This document shows, piece by piece, positions 52,778-61,203 of a DNA stretch of 64,000 nt. This DNA is from Actinospica robiniae DSM 44927 (GTDB lineage: Bacteria; Actinomycetota; Actinomycetes; Streptomycetales; Catenulisporaceae), in NCBI RefSeq assembly GCF_000504285.1, contig NZ_KI632511.1, forward strand, positions 1,547,372-1,611,371, read 5' to 3'. The notes under the pieces were generated by a model. The model saw only the letters and a program-made list of their open reading frames with translations. It had not been told where the DNA came from and searched no databases. Position numbers and translations under genes: made by a program. The first letter of the stretch is position 1. Each line of letters opens with the position of its first letter.

Positions 52778-54274
52778 TCAGTTCGCGGCGGGCACGATGG
52801 CTGGGGCCGTGCGCAGCTCGTAGGGTGCGGGGTCGAAGCGGCGGGTGGCGCGGCGGTACTCGCGGGTCGAGGCGGGCCAGTTGGACCAGGGGATTCCGTC
52901 AGCCCCCTGATACCAGCTGTTGCAGCCGCCGACCGCCCAGACCGTGCGCCCGAGGCGCGCCGTGTACGTCTCGACATAGGCCTCCTGCGCCTCGGCCCGG
53001 ACCTCGACGGCGGCGATGGCGCGTGAGCGCATCAGGCGAAGTGCGTCCATCGCGTACGCCACCTGGCATTCCTCTTGGAACACGTGGGAGTTGTGGCCGG
53101 TCGCGCTGCCCGCGCAGCCGAGGCGGAAGAGGTTGGGGAAGTTCGACGTCGTGACGCCGAGGTAGGCGCGCGGGCGCCCGTTCCAGTACTCGGCCAGCGT
53201 GCGCCCGTCGCGTCCACGCAGGCGCCCCGCCATCGGCGCGTCGTTGACGTGGAACCCGGTGCCGAAGATGATCACGTCGGCCGGGTGTTCGCGGCCGTCG
53301 GCGGTGACCACGGAGGTCTCCCGCACCTCGCGGACACCGCTGCTGACCACCTCGACGTTCGGTTGCGTAAGCGCCGGGTACCAGTCGTTGGATATCAGGA
53401 TTCGCTTGCAGCCGAGCTCGAAGTCCGGGGTGAGCTGTGCGCGCAGTGCCGGGTCGGGCACCTGCCTGCGCAGGTGGTGCAGGGCGGCCTTGGTCGCGAT
53501 CCGGCGGACGCGCGGCGAGATCATGATCTTCCACGTGATCATCTCGCGCATCAGATACTGCCGCCGGCGCACCACTTGCTGAAGCCATGGCGCGGCGGCG
53601 TAGAGCCTGCGTTCGAAGCGGGTCGTCGTACGGTCCATCCGCGGGGTGATCCACGGCGGCGTGCGCTGCACCACCGTCATCCGCCCGACCCGGGGCTGGA
53701 TCGCGGGCACGAACTGGATCGCGGAGGCTCCGGTGCCGACGACCACCACGTTGCGGCCGGTCAGATCGAGGCCGTGATCCCAGCGCGCCGAATGGAAGAC
53801 CGCACCGGTGAAGCGGTCGAGACCCGGCAGGTCGGGGATCGACGGCTCGGCGATGGGACCGCCGGCGTCGATCAGCACGTCCGCGGTGAGCGGCCCGTCG
53901 CTGGTCTCGACCCGCCAGCGCTGGGCGGTGTCGTCCCAGGACGCCTCGTGTAGGGCGCAGCCGAAGCGGATGTGAGGCAGCAGTCCGTACTCGCGTGCCA
54001 CCCGGTTCAGGTAGGCGCGGATCTCGGGCTGCTTGGAAAAGGCCTGGCTCCATTGCGGGTTGGGCGCGAAGGAGAGCGAGTAGAGATTCGACGGGATGTC
54101 GCAGGCGCAGCCGGGATAGGTGTTGTCCCGCCACACCCCGCCGACTTCCCGCGCGCGCTCGAGCACCGCGAAGTCCTCGCCCTGCTGCTTGAGTGCGTGG
54201 GCCGCGGCAAGCCCGCCGAAGCCGGCACCGACGACGAGGACATGCAGGTGTGGTGGGTCGGATTCCGCGGTCAT
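52778..54274 (-). CDS. Flavin-containing monooxygenase of the Baeyer-Villiger type
   Basis: 498 residues. LVVGAGFGGLAAAHALKQQG binds FAD; REVGGVWRDNTYPGCACDIP is the G-G-V-W segment; FTGAVFHSARWDHGLDLTGR is the BVMO fingerprint with D replacing P after W; VVVVGTGASAIQFVPAIQPR binds NADPH. The C-terminal region includes FPNLFRLGCAGSATGHNSHV, typical of cyclohexanone/steroid BVMO relatives. It is only distantly similar to the EthA-like enzyme at 38772. Divergent from tetR2 across a 51-bp promoter region with one operator, so substrate-responsive control is likely. Confidence 0.91.
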   Translation of the reverse strand: MTAESDPPHLHVLVVGAGFGGLAAAHALKQQGEDFAVLERAREVGGVWRDNTYPGCACDIPSNLYSLSFAPNPQWSQAFSKQPEIRAYLNRVAREYGLLPHIRFGCALHEASWDDTAQRWRVETSDGPLTADVLIDAGGPIAEPSIPDLPGLDRFTGAVFHSARWDHGLDLTGRNVVVVGTGASAIQFVPAIQPRVGRMTVVQRTPPWITPRMDRTTTRFERRLYAAAPWLQQVVRRRQYLMREMITWKIMISPRVRRIATKAALHHLRRQVPDPALRAQLTPDFELGCKRILISNDWYPALTQPNVEVVSSGVREVRETSVVTADGREHPADVIIFGTGFHVNDAPMAGRLRGRDGRTLAEYWNGRPRAYLGVTTSNFPNLFRLGCAGSATGHNSHVFQEECQVAYAMDALRLMRSRAIAAVEVRAEAQEAYVETYTARLGRTVWAVGGCNSWYQGADGIPWSNWPASTREYRRATRRFDPAPYELRTAPAIVPAAN

Positions 54275-54297
54275 CTTGGCAACTCCTCTAGAAAAAC

Positions 54298-54314
54298 TAA
54301 CAAGACTCGCGTTA
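54298..54314. promoter_or_regulatory. Operator 3 of the TetR pair, between BVMO and tetR2
   Basis: TAACAAGACTCGCGTTA has the same 17-nt TAAC-N9-GTTA plan and CG-rich right arm as the two sites in the tetR1/FGE gap. It fills a third of the 51-bp space between the divergent starts, so one bound repressor could silence both genes. Confidence 0.65.
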
Positions 54315-54325
54315 CAGTCCCATCC

Positions 54326-54982
54326 ATGTCGAGAGCCGTCAAGAGTCCGGGCGCCGAGGATCAGGCCGCCAACGGGCAGATCCGCCGCCGCAGGCAGCCG
54401 GTCCAGGCCCGCAGCCGCGAGACCGTGGAGCGGATCTTGGAGGCCGCGGACGCCTTCATCGAGGAAGGCGGGCTCGATGCCGTGACGACCCGCAACGTCG
54501 CCGAGCGCGCCGGCATCACACCGCCCTCGCTCTACCGGTTCTTCGCCGACCGCGAGCAGGTGCTCGACGCGCTGATCGAGCAGCACCTCGAACGGCTCGG
54601 CGCCTTCCTGGCCGAGGCCGAGCAGCGGTGGGCGCCGGGTTCGGCCGCGGAGTTCGTCGCGCGCGAACTCGACACCTTCGCCGCCTACTTCAAGGGCCAC
54701 CACAACATGGCCCGGCTGTGGTTCGACGGTCGCGTCTCGCCGACCGTGCGGGCTGAGGTGGGGCGCTACCAGCACCGCACCGCGCAGCGCCTGCACGCGC
54801 TGGCGATCTCGGCCGGATTCGCCACCGCGTGCAATGACCCCCGGATCTTCGTTCTCGCGGTCGAACTCGGCGATCGGGTCCTGGACCTGGCCTTCCGCGA
54901 GCGCAACGAACCCGATCCGCACGTGATCCGGCACGGCCACACCGCGCTGACCGCGTACCTCGAGGCGGCGCTGCGGCAGTAG
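54326..54982 (+). CDS. TetR-family repressor, paralogue of the 32227 regulator
   Basis: 218 residues. The HTH reads RSRETVERILEAADAFIEEG and TTRNVAERAGITPPSLYRFF. The ligand domain holds ARLWFDGRVSPTVRAEVGRY and AVELGDRVLDLAFRERNEPD, nearly the same as the other TetR, including the RRRRQPVQARSRETVERILE N-terminus. The recognition helices differ by only a few residues, which agrees with the shared operator type. It is followed by the sulfatase gene 113 bp downstream in the same direction, so the sulfatase may be part of the same transcript. Confidence 0.94.
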   Translation: MSRAVKSPGAEDQAANGQIRRRRQPVQARSRETVERILEAADAFIEEGGLDAVTTRNVAERAGITPPSLYRFFADREQVLDALIEQHLERLGAFLAEAEQRWAPGSAAEFVARELDTFAAYFKGHHNMARLWFDGRVSPTVRAEVGRYQHRTAQRLHALAISAGFATACNDPRIFVLAVELGDRVLDLAFRERNEPDPHVIRHGHTALTAYLEAALRQ

Positions 54983-55009
54983 GCCGGACACCGTCCCCAC
55001 CGTCCGGCC
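54982..55009 (+). terminator. Weak hairpin after tetR2
   Basis: GGCCGGAC (54982-54989) pairs with GTCCGGCC (55002-55009) over a 12-nt loop directly after the stop. It could attenuate read-through into the sulfatase gene. Confidence 0.35.
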
Positions 55010-55095
55010 TGCTGCCGGGCGGTGAACTCCACACCAGCGACACCGCCGGAACCGTGCATCACGCGGTCCGGCCCATCCCGAACAGGAGGGGCAAC

Positions 55096-57465
55096 GTGGC
55101 CCCGCATGACGCTCTCCCCCGCACCGCCCTGCCCATGCCCGACCGGCCCCGGCCCGGGCTGACCACCTACGACGCCCGGGACCCGGACACGTCGTACGCG
55201 CCGATCATCCCGCTGCGCCCGCCCGCGGGCGCGCCGAACGTCCTGGTGATTCTGCTCGACGATGTGGGTTTCGGAGCCTCGAGCGTGTTCGGCGGACCCA
55301 TCGAGACCCCGGCGGCGCAGAAGCTTGCCGACGGCGGGCTGCGCTACTCACGGTTCCACACCACCGCGTTGTGCTCCCCGACCCGGCAAGCGCTGCTGAC
55401 CGGACGCAACCACCACTCGGTCGGCATGGGCGCGATCACCGAACTCGCGACCTCGGCTCCGGGATACAACACGATCCGGCCCAACACCAAGGCCCCGTTG
55501 GCCGAGACACTGCGGCTCAACGGATATGCGACCGCGCAGTTCGGCAAGTGCCACGAGGTACCGGTGTGGGAGACCAGCCCGGCCGGTCCCTTCGAGCGCT
55601 GGCCCACCGGCAGCGGGTTCGAGTACTTCTACGGCTTCGTCGGCGGGGAGACCAACCAGTACTACCCGGCGCTCTACGAGGGCACCACCCCGGTCGAGCC
55701 CGACCGGACCCCGCAGGAGGGCTACCACCTGACCGAGGACCTCGCCGACCGCAGCGTCGACTGGATCCGCCGCCAGCACGCCCTCCAGGGCGACCGGCCC
55801 TTCTTCCTGTACTTCGCCCCCGGCGCGACCCACGCACCGCACCACGCACCCAAGGAGTGGTCCGACCGGTACGCGGGCCGTTTCGAGGCCGGCTGGGACG
55901 CGCTGCGCGAAGAGATCTTCGAACGCCAGAAGGAACTCGGCGTCATCCCCGCCGATGCCGGATTGACCGCGTTCAACCCGGAGATCCCGCACTGGGACGA
56001 GATGCCCGAGGACCTCAAGCCGGTGCTGACCCGTCAGATGGAGGTCTACGCCGGATTCCTGGCCCACACCGACCACCAGATCGGCCGGCTGGTGCAGACC
56101 CTGGACGACCTGGAACTGCTCGACAATACGCTGATCTACTATGTCATCGGCGACAACGGCGCGTCCGCCGAGGGCACCCAACACGGCAGCTTCAACGAGG
56201 CGATCAACTTCAACGGCCTCAGCGCCCTGGAGTCGACGGACTTCCTTCGCGCCAAGGTAGACGAGTTCGGCACCCCGAGCGCGTACAACCACTACGCGGT
56301 CGGCTGGGCACACGCGATGTGCACCCCGTACCAGTGGACGAAGCAGGTCGCCTCGCACTGGGGCGGCACCCGCAACGGCACCGTCGTGCACTGGCCCGCC
56401 GGCATCGACGCGCGGGGCGAGATCCGCAACCAGTTCACCCACGTCATCGATATCGCACCGACCGTCCTGGAGGCGGCCGGGATACCCGAGCCCGTCACGG
56501 TGCACGGGGTGACCCAGGCCCCCATCGAGGGCGTGAGCATGGGCTACTCCTTCCACGACCCGGCGGCGCCCGAGCGACACCAGACCCAGTATTTCGAGAT
56601 CGCCGGCAACCGCGGCATCTACCACCGCGGCTGGACCGCGGTCACCAAACACCGCACACCCTGGGAACTGCTCGGCGCGCAGATGGCAGCCTTCGACGAC
56701 GACGTGTGGGAGCTCTACGGCCCCGAGGACTGGACCCAGTCGCGCAACCTCGCCGCCGAGCAGCCCGAGACCCTCCACCGGCTGCAACGCCTGTGGCTGA
56801 TCGAGGCGACCAAGCACGGGGTGCTCCCGCTCGATGACCGGGCGGCCGAGCGGTTCAACCCCGACCTCGCCGGGCGCCCGCAGCTGATCCGCGGCAACAC
56901 CCAGGTGCTCTTCCCGGGCATGGGCCACCTCAACGAGAGCTCCGTCATCAACATCAAGAACAAGAGCCACTCGATCACCGCCCAGCTTTTGATCCCAGAA
57001 GCCGGCGTGGAGGGCGTCATTCTCTCCCAGGGCGGGATGGCCGGCGGCTGGAGCCTCTACACGCGCGACGGCCACCTGCGCTACTGCTACAACCTGGTGG
57101 GCCTGCAGCACTTCTATGTCGGCTCGCACGACCCGCTGCCGACCGGTGAGCACCAGGTGCGGATGGAGTTCGACTACGACGGGCCAGGCCTGGCCAAGGG
57201 CGGCACGGTCACGCTCTACCTCGACGGCGCCGAGGTCGGCCGGGGGCAGCTGCCGGTCACCCAGGCCATCGTGTTCTCCGGCGACGAGACGACCAACGTG
57301 GGCCGTGAGTCGGGCTCACCGGTCACACCGGAATACCCGCCGCGCGGCAACGAGTTCACCGGCGAGATCCGCTGGGTGCAGATCGATGTGGACACCGCCG
57401 CGGCCAACCAGGATCACCTGATCCCTGTCGAAGAGCGCTGGCGGATCGCCATGACGCGGCAGTGA
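55096..57465 (+). CDS. Arylsulfatase (type I, formylglycine-dependent)
   Basis: 789 residues from GTG 55096 with AGGAGGGG upstream; the earlier ATG 55054 lacks a site. NVLVILLDDVGFGASSVFGG gives the metal aspartates. Cys93 in TTALCSPTRQALLTGRN is the C-S-P-T-R residue to be changed to formylglycine. AQFGKCHEVPVWETSPAGPF, YYVIGDNGASAEGTQHGSF and HVIDIAPTVLEAAGIPEPVT are further conserved parts. The C-terminal third is a beta-rich domain typical of large arylsulfatases. No signal peptide is visible. It frees an alcohol from a sulfate ester; the FGE at 33049 is the obvious activator. Confidence 0.95.
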   Translation: MAPHDALPRTALPMPDRPRPGLTTYDARDPDTSYAPIIPLRPPAGAPNVLVILLDDVGFGASSVFGGPIETPAAQKLADGGLRYSRFHTTALCSPTRQALLTGRNHHSVGMGAITELATSAPGYNTIRPNTKAPLAETLRLNGYATAQFGKCHEVPVWETSPAGPFERWPTGSGFEYFYGFVGGETNQYYPALYEGTTPVEPDRTPQEGYHLTEDLADRSVDWIRRQHALQGDRPFFLYFAPGATHAPHHAPKEWSDRYAGRFEAGWDALREEIFERQKELGVIPADAGLTAFNPEIPHWDEMPEDLKPVLTRQMEVYAGFLAHTDHQIGRLVQTLDDLELLDNTLIYYVIGDNGASAEGTQHGSFNEAINFNGLSALESTDFLRAKVDEFGTPSAYNHYAVGWAHAMCTPYQWTKQVASHWGGTRNGTVVHWPAGIDARGEIRNQFTHVIDIAPTVLEAAGIPEPVTVHGVTQAPIEGVSMGYSFHDPAAPERHQTQYFEIAGNRGIYHRGWTAVTKHRTPWELLGAQMAAFDDDVWELYGPEDWTQSRNLAAEQPETLHRLQRLWLIEATKHGVLPLDDRAAERFNPDLAGRPQLIRGNTQVLFPGMGHLNESSVINIKNKSHSITAQLLIPEAGVEGVILSQGGMAGGWSLYTRDGHLRYCYNLVGLQHFYVGSHDPLPTGEHQVRMEFDYDGPGLAKGGTVTLYLDGAEVGRGQLPVTQAIVFSGDETTNVGRESGSPVTPEYPPRGNEFTGEIRWVQIDVDTAAANQDHLIPVEERWRIAMTRQ

Positions 57466-57614
57466 CCCGTCGTCGCCCGCGACAAGGCGAGACCGTCCGG
57501 CCCTGCCGCCCGCAGGCAAGCCAGTACGCGTCCTGCAAACCCACGTGGGCGCGTCCGGAAGTACTTCCCGGACGCGCCGGCGTCCCCACCGCGCAAAGAC
57601 CAGGAATCGACACC

Positions 57615-58514
57615 ATGGACGAGATCACCTTCACCAGCGGCGAAGACCGGTGCGCCGCCTGGCATTTCCCGGCCGTCGGCGATACATACGCCGGCGCGAA
57701 CGGACGCCCGTGCGTCGTCATGGCGCCAGGGTTCTGCGGCACCCGCGACAGCCGTCTGATCGCCTACGCGGAAGGCTTCGCGGCCGCCGGACTCGACGTC
57801 GTGTTCTTCGACTACCGCGGGTTCGGCACATCCGGCGGCTCACTCCGCCAGGTCGTCTCGGTGCGGCGCCAGCGTCAGGACTACCAAGCGGCCGTCACCG
57901 CCGCCCGTCGGCTCCCGGGCGTCGATCCCGAACGCATCGTGCTCTGGGGCGTCTCCTACGCCGGCGGCCACGTGGTCGTCGTCGCAGCGCAGGACAAGCG
58001 CATCGCGGCAACGATCTCCCTGACGCCTGCAATGGACGGCCGCGCGGTGCTGACGCAGCTCGCCCGCAGCTGCGGCCCGACCTACATGGCCCGCGCGACG
58101 CTGCATGGACTGCGCGATGTGTTCAGGACACTCACCCGCCGCGCACCGCACCTCGTTCCGATGATCGGCGAACCGGGATCGAACGCGATCTTCCCCAGGG
58201 CGGGAGGCCTCGAGACCTACCGCCCGGTCGCGGGCCCGAGTTGGCGCAACGAGGTGTCCGCGCGTGCGGCGCTCGAGGCCGGATTCAACCGGCCGATCAA
58301 GCTCGCCTCACGGGTCGAGTGCCCGCTGCTCGTCCAGGTCGGGACCAACGACACCATCGTCCCGCCGCACGCGGGCCGCCGCGCTGCCGCGCAGGCGGGC
58401 GCCGGCAGCGAGTTCCGGGAATACCCGTTCGACCACCTCGACGTCTACAGCGCCCCATGGCTCGAGCGCGCCCTCACGGACCAGCTCGACTTCCTGCACC
58501 GCACCCTTTCATGA
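57615..58514 (+). CDS. Alpha/beta hydrolase
   Basis: 299 residues from ATG 57615, AGGA upstream. VVMAPGFCGTRDSRLIAYAE contains the oxyanion region, VVFFDYRGFGTSGGSLRQ follows, LWGVSYAGGHVVVVAAQDKR has the nucleophile elbow G-x-S-x-A-G, VQVGTNDTIVPPHAGRRAAA carries the acidic residue, and FDHLDVYSAPWLERALTDQL the histidine. This is the X-Pro dipeptidyl-peptidase/DUF-like hydrolase branch. Next to a BVMO and sulfatase, ester or lactone cleavage is a fair inference. First of three closely spaced genes. Confidence 0.9.
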   Translation: MDEITFTSGEDRCAAWHFPAVGDTYAGANGRPCVVMAPGFCGTRDSRLIAYAEGFAAAGLDVVFFDYRGFGTSGGSLRQVVSVRRQRQDYQAAVTAARRLPGVDPERIVLWGVSYAGGHVVVVAAQDKRIAATISLTPAMDGRAVLTQLARSCGPTYMARATLHGLRDVFRTLTRRAPHLVPMIGEPGSNAIFPRAGGLETYRPVAGPSWRNEVSARAALEAGFNRPIKLASRVECPLLVQVGTNDTIVPPHAGRRAAAQAGAGSEFREYPFDHLDVYSAPWLERALTDQLDFLHRTLS

Positions 58515-58534
58515 CCCCAACCCTGGAGTAGACG

Positions 58535-59359
58535 GTGAAACTCAAGAATCTGAATAACCGTGTGGTGCTGATCACCGGCGCCGGCAGCGGCATGGGCCGC
58601 GCCACCGCGTTGCTCGCCGCCCAACGCGGAGCCATACTCGTCATCTGCGACCGCGACGAAGCCGGCCTGAACGAGACCGCCAGAGCCATCCGCTCTCTGG
58701 GCAACGAGGTGTTCGCCCAGACAGTCGATGTCACCGACCCCGAAGCGATGGACGCGTTCGCTGACGCCGTGCACGCTCGGTTCGAGGCGGTCGACCTGCT
58801 GATCAACAACGCCGGCATCGGTGTGCTCGCCCCGTTCCTCCACACGAAGCCCGAGGACTGGGACCGGCAGATCGCAGTCAACGTCAAGGGAGTCGTGCAC
58901 GGCTGCGAGCGCTTCATCCCCCGCATGATCGAGCGCGGCGCCGGAGGACAAGTCGTCAACGTCTCCTCCGGTGCCGGTTACTTTCCCTCCACCGTCATGA
59001 CCGCGTACTCCGTCACGAAGTTCGCGGTCCTCGGCCTCACCCTGAACCTGCGGATCGAGCTGCGCCCACACAAGATCGGGGTGACCGCCATCTGTCCCGG
59101 CGTCATGAACACTCCGATCGCGCGGACCAGTATCGTGCGCGGGTCAGACCCCGACGGCCAGGCAGCCCGGGTCCGGAGCATGTACGAGCGTCGTGGATAT
59201 CCGCCCGAGCGCGCCGCACAGAAGGTCCTGCGCGCAGCCGAACGCAATCGCGCGATCGCGCCGGTCGGTCCCGACGCCCACGCCATGTACTGGCTCAACC
59301 GCCTCGCCCCGCCCCTCGCCCGCTGGGTCAGCGCCCGTACAACCCACCTGTTCGACTGA
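58535..59359 (+). CDS. Short-chain dehydrogenase/reductase
   Basis: 274 residues from GTG. VVLITGAGSGMGRATALLAA is the T-G-x3-G-x-G cofactor loop with D-R following beta2 (LVICDRDEAG), suggesting NAD use. DLLINNAGIGVLAPFLHTKP carries N-N-A-G, VVNVSSGAGYFPSTVMTAYS gives the catalytic Ser, and AYSVTKFA the Y-x3-K. All active residues are present. It probably oxidises an alcohol set free by the sulfatase or by ester cleavage. It begins 20 nt after the hydrolase and ends one base before the next gene. Confidence 0.93.
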   Translation: MKLKNLNNRVVLITGAGSGMGRATALLAAQRGAILVICDRDEAGLNETARAIRSLGNEVFAQTVDVTDPEAMDAFADAVHARFEAVDLLINNAGIGVLAPFLHTKPEDWDRQIAVNVKGVVHGCERFIPRMIERGAGGQVVNVSSGAGYFPSTVMTAYSVTKFAVLGLTLNLRIELRPHKIGVTAICPGVMNTPIARTSIVRGSDPDGQAARVRSMYERRGYPPERAAQKVLRAAERNRAIAPVGPDAHAMYWLNRLAPPLARWVSARTTHLFD

Positions 59360-59360
59360 C

Positions 59361-60539
59361 ATGGAGCACGAAACGCCGAACTACGGCGACTACCAGCTCG
59401 AGGTCTATCTCCGCGGCCTGACCGGCGTGCGGGAGGACCTGCCGTTCACCTTCGCGGAACTCGAGGCCCGCGCGCACGCGACGCTCCCACCGGACATCGT
59501 CTCCTACGTCGCCGGCGGCGCAGGCAACGAATACACCCAGAACGCGAACGTCACCGCGTTCGACCGGTGGGGCGTGATCCCCCGCATGCTCGTGGGCGCA
59601 GCGCGACGCGACCTGTCGATCAACCTGTTCGGGATGGCCCTGCCGACACCGCTCCTGCTCGCCCCGATCGGTGTCATCGGCCTGTGCGCGCAGGACGGGC
59701 ATGGCGACCTCGCCACCGCGCGGGCCGCGGCGACCTCGGGCGTGCCGATGATCGCCTCGACGCTCACGGTCGACCCGCTCGAAGAGGTCGCCGCGCAATT
59801 CGGCGAGACACCGGGGTTCTTCCAGCTCTACAACCCGAAGGACCGGGCGGTCGCGGAGTCGTTCGTCTCGCGCGCCGAGGCGGCCGGCTTCAAGGGCATC
59901 GTCGTCACCCTCGACACCTTGCAGCTCGGCTGGCGACCACGTGACCTGAAGCTTGGCAACTTCCCCCAGCTCAAAGGCCACTGTCTGGCCAACTACTTCT
60001 CCGACCCCGTCTTCCGGACCAAGCTCGCCAAGCCCCCGGAGGAGGATGTCCGCGCCGCGGCGCTCGTCTGGGCCTCGGAATTATCCGATCCCACCCTCAA
60101 CTGGAACGACCTGGCCTGGCTGCGCTCGCTGACCAAGCTGCCGTTGCTCCTCAAAGGGATCTGCCACCCCGAGGACGCGAAGCGCGCGATCGACGGCGGC
60201 ATCGACGGTATCTACTGCTCCAACCACGGCGGACGCCAAGCGAACGGCGGAATTCCCGCGATCGATCTGCTCCCCGCAGTGGTCGAGGCAGCAGGCGGCG
60301 CACCGGTCGTCTTCGACTCCGGCGTGCGCGGCGGCGAACACATCGTCAAGGCCCTCGCCCTCGGAGCGAGCGCCGTGGCGATCGGCCGCCCCTACGCCTA
60401 CGGGCTCGCGCTCGGCGGCGAAGACGGCATCGTGCACGTACTACGGTCCCTGCTCGCCGAGGCGGACCTGCTCATGGCGATCGACGGATACCCGACGATC
60501 GCGGATCTGAACCCTGACGCCCTGCATGCGCGGGCCTGA
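59361..60539 (+). CDS. FMN-dependent alpha-hydroxy-acid oxidase, lactate 2-monooxygenase-like
   Basis: 392 residues. FAELEARAHATLPPDIVSYV and GGAGNEYTQNANVTAFDRWG begin the TIM barrel; PLLLAPIGVIGLCAQDGHGD, MIASTLTVDPLEEVAAQFGE and FQLYNPKDRAVAESFVSRAE bind FMN and the substrate. GIYCSNHGGRQANGGIPAID carries the catalytic His and the Arg that binds the carboxylate. The wording follows mycobacterial lactate 2-monooxygenase closely, but the true substrate may be another 2-hydroxy acid arising from the pathway. Third gene of the hydrolase-SDR unit. Confidence 0.92.
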   Translation: MEHETPNYGDYQLEVYLRGLTGVREDLPFTFAELEARAHATLPPDIVSYVAGGAGNEYTQNANVTAFDRWGVIPRMLVGAARRDLSINLFGMALPTPLLLAPIGVIGLCAQDGHGDLATARAAATSGVPMIASTLTVDPLEEVAAQFGETPGFFQLYNPKDRAVAESFVSRAEAAGFKGIVVTLDTLQLGWRPRDLKLGNFPQLKGHCLANYFSDPVFRTKLAKPPEEDVRAAALVWASELSDPTLNWNDLAWLRSLTKLPLLLKGICHPEDAKRAIDGGIDGIYCSNHGGRQANGGIPAIDLLPAVVEAAGGAPVVFDSGVRGGEHIVKALALGASAVAIGRPYAYGLALGGEDGIVHVLRSLLAEADLLMAIDGYPTIADLNPDALHARA

Positions 60540-60570
60540 ACCTTTCGCTCGAAGACACCCGCTCGAAAAA

Positions 60571-60605
60571 CCCGCCCCTGGGCGCCGATCGCGGCCAGGG
60601 GCGGG
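60571..60605. terminator. Terminator hairpin, 11-bp stem
   Basis: CCCGCCCCTGG (60571-60581) pairs with CCAGGGGCGGG (60595-60605), preceded by GAAAAA. It lies between the convergent flavoenzyme and CMD-family genes and can serve both. Confidence 0.7.
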
Positions 60606-60613
60606 CGAGGTGG

Positions 60614-60934
60614 TCAGACCCCCATGCCGGCTTCCGCCTCGGTCACCTCGATGGCGATGCCGAGTGCCTGGGCGATGTTGCCGGCGGCCGACATGACGCG
60701 GGCGGTTCCCACGATGGGGGCGATGGCGACCAGGACGTCCTGCAGCTGGTTCGCGGTCAGTTGGGCCTTGAGGCCGGGTTCGATGTGGGCGAGGTAGGAC
60801 ACCGGGGGCGCGTCCATGGCGGCGAGCGCGGCGATGCGGGTGAGGATGAGCATGTCCGGGGGCAGATCACAGCGCTCGATCGAGTCGAGCGTCATGGCAG
60901 CGAGGGTGTCAAGGACAGGGGTGTCGGAGTTCAT
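60614..60934 (-). CDS. Carboxymuconolactone-decarboxylase-family protein without redox cysteines
   Basis: 106 residues forming the all-helical CMD/AhpD-like unit. TLDSIERCDLPPDMLILTRI, AALAAMDAPPVSYLAHIEPG and VLVAIAPIVGTARVMSAAGN match this small actinobacterial subfamily. The C-x-x-C of AhpD peroxidases is missing, so alkylhydroperoxidase activity is unlikely. Function unknown; it is possibly a decarboxylase or scaffold. The start is ATG 60934. Its upstream neighbour (DUF2252) is divergent, with a 269-bp gap between them. Confidence 0.8.
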   Translation of the reverse strand: MNSDTPVLDTLAAMTLDSIERCDLPPDMLILTRIAALAAMDAPPVSYLAHIEPGLKAQLTANQLQDVLVAIAPIVGTARVMSAAGNIAQALGIAIEVTEAEAGMGV

Positions 60935-61203
60935 GGCCACGCGATCCTCCAGGTGGGGTGTGGTTTCGACACCGTCCGAATTCTTGCGGGGCAGCCCAAG
61001 CAGATCCGCGCGGTCGGACGTGCGCCCTTCGACCGTAGGCGCCGTTCGATCCTCGGCGCGCGGAAAAGCAAGCTGTCCGGGTGAATGCCGCAGCAGGCGG
61101 TAGCCGCTTGTCCGCCGTGTAATGGAAGGAGCGATCAAAGCGAGTGCCGTCCGGTTCGGCGGCCGGTCCGCTACTCACGAAACCAGCACCCAGGAGGCGC
61201 ATC

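Noticed and set aside
55348-57153. A 601-codon minus-strand ORF
   Set aside because: It is the shadow of the sulfatase coding strand; valine/glycine-rich and without conserved motifs.
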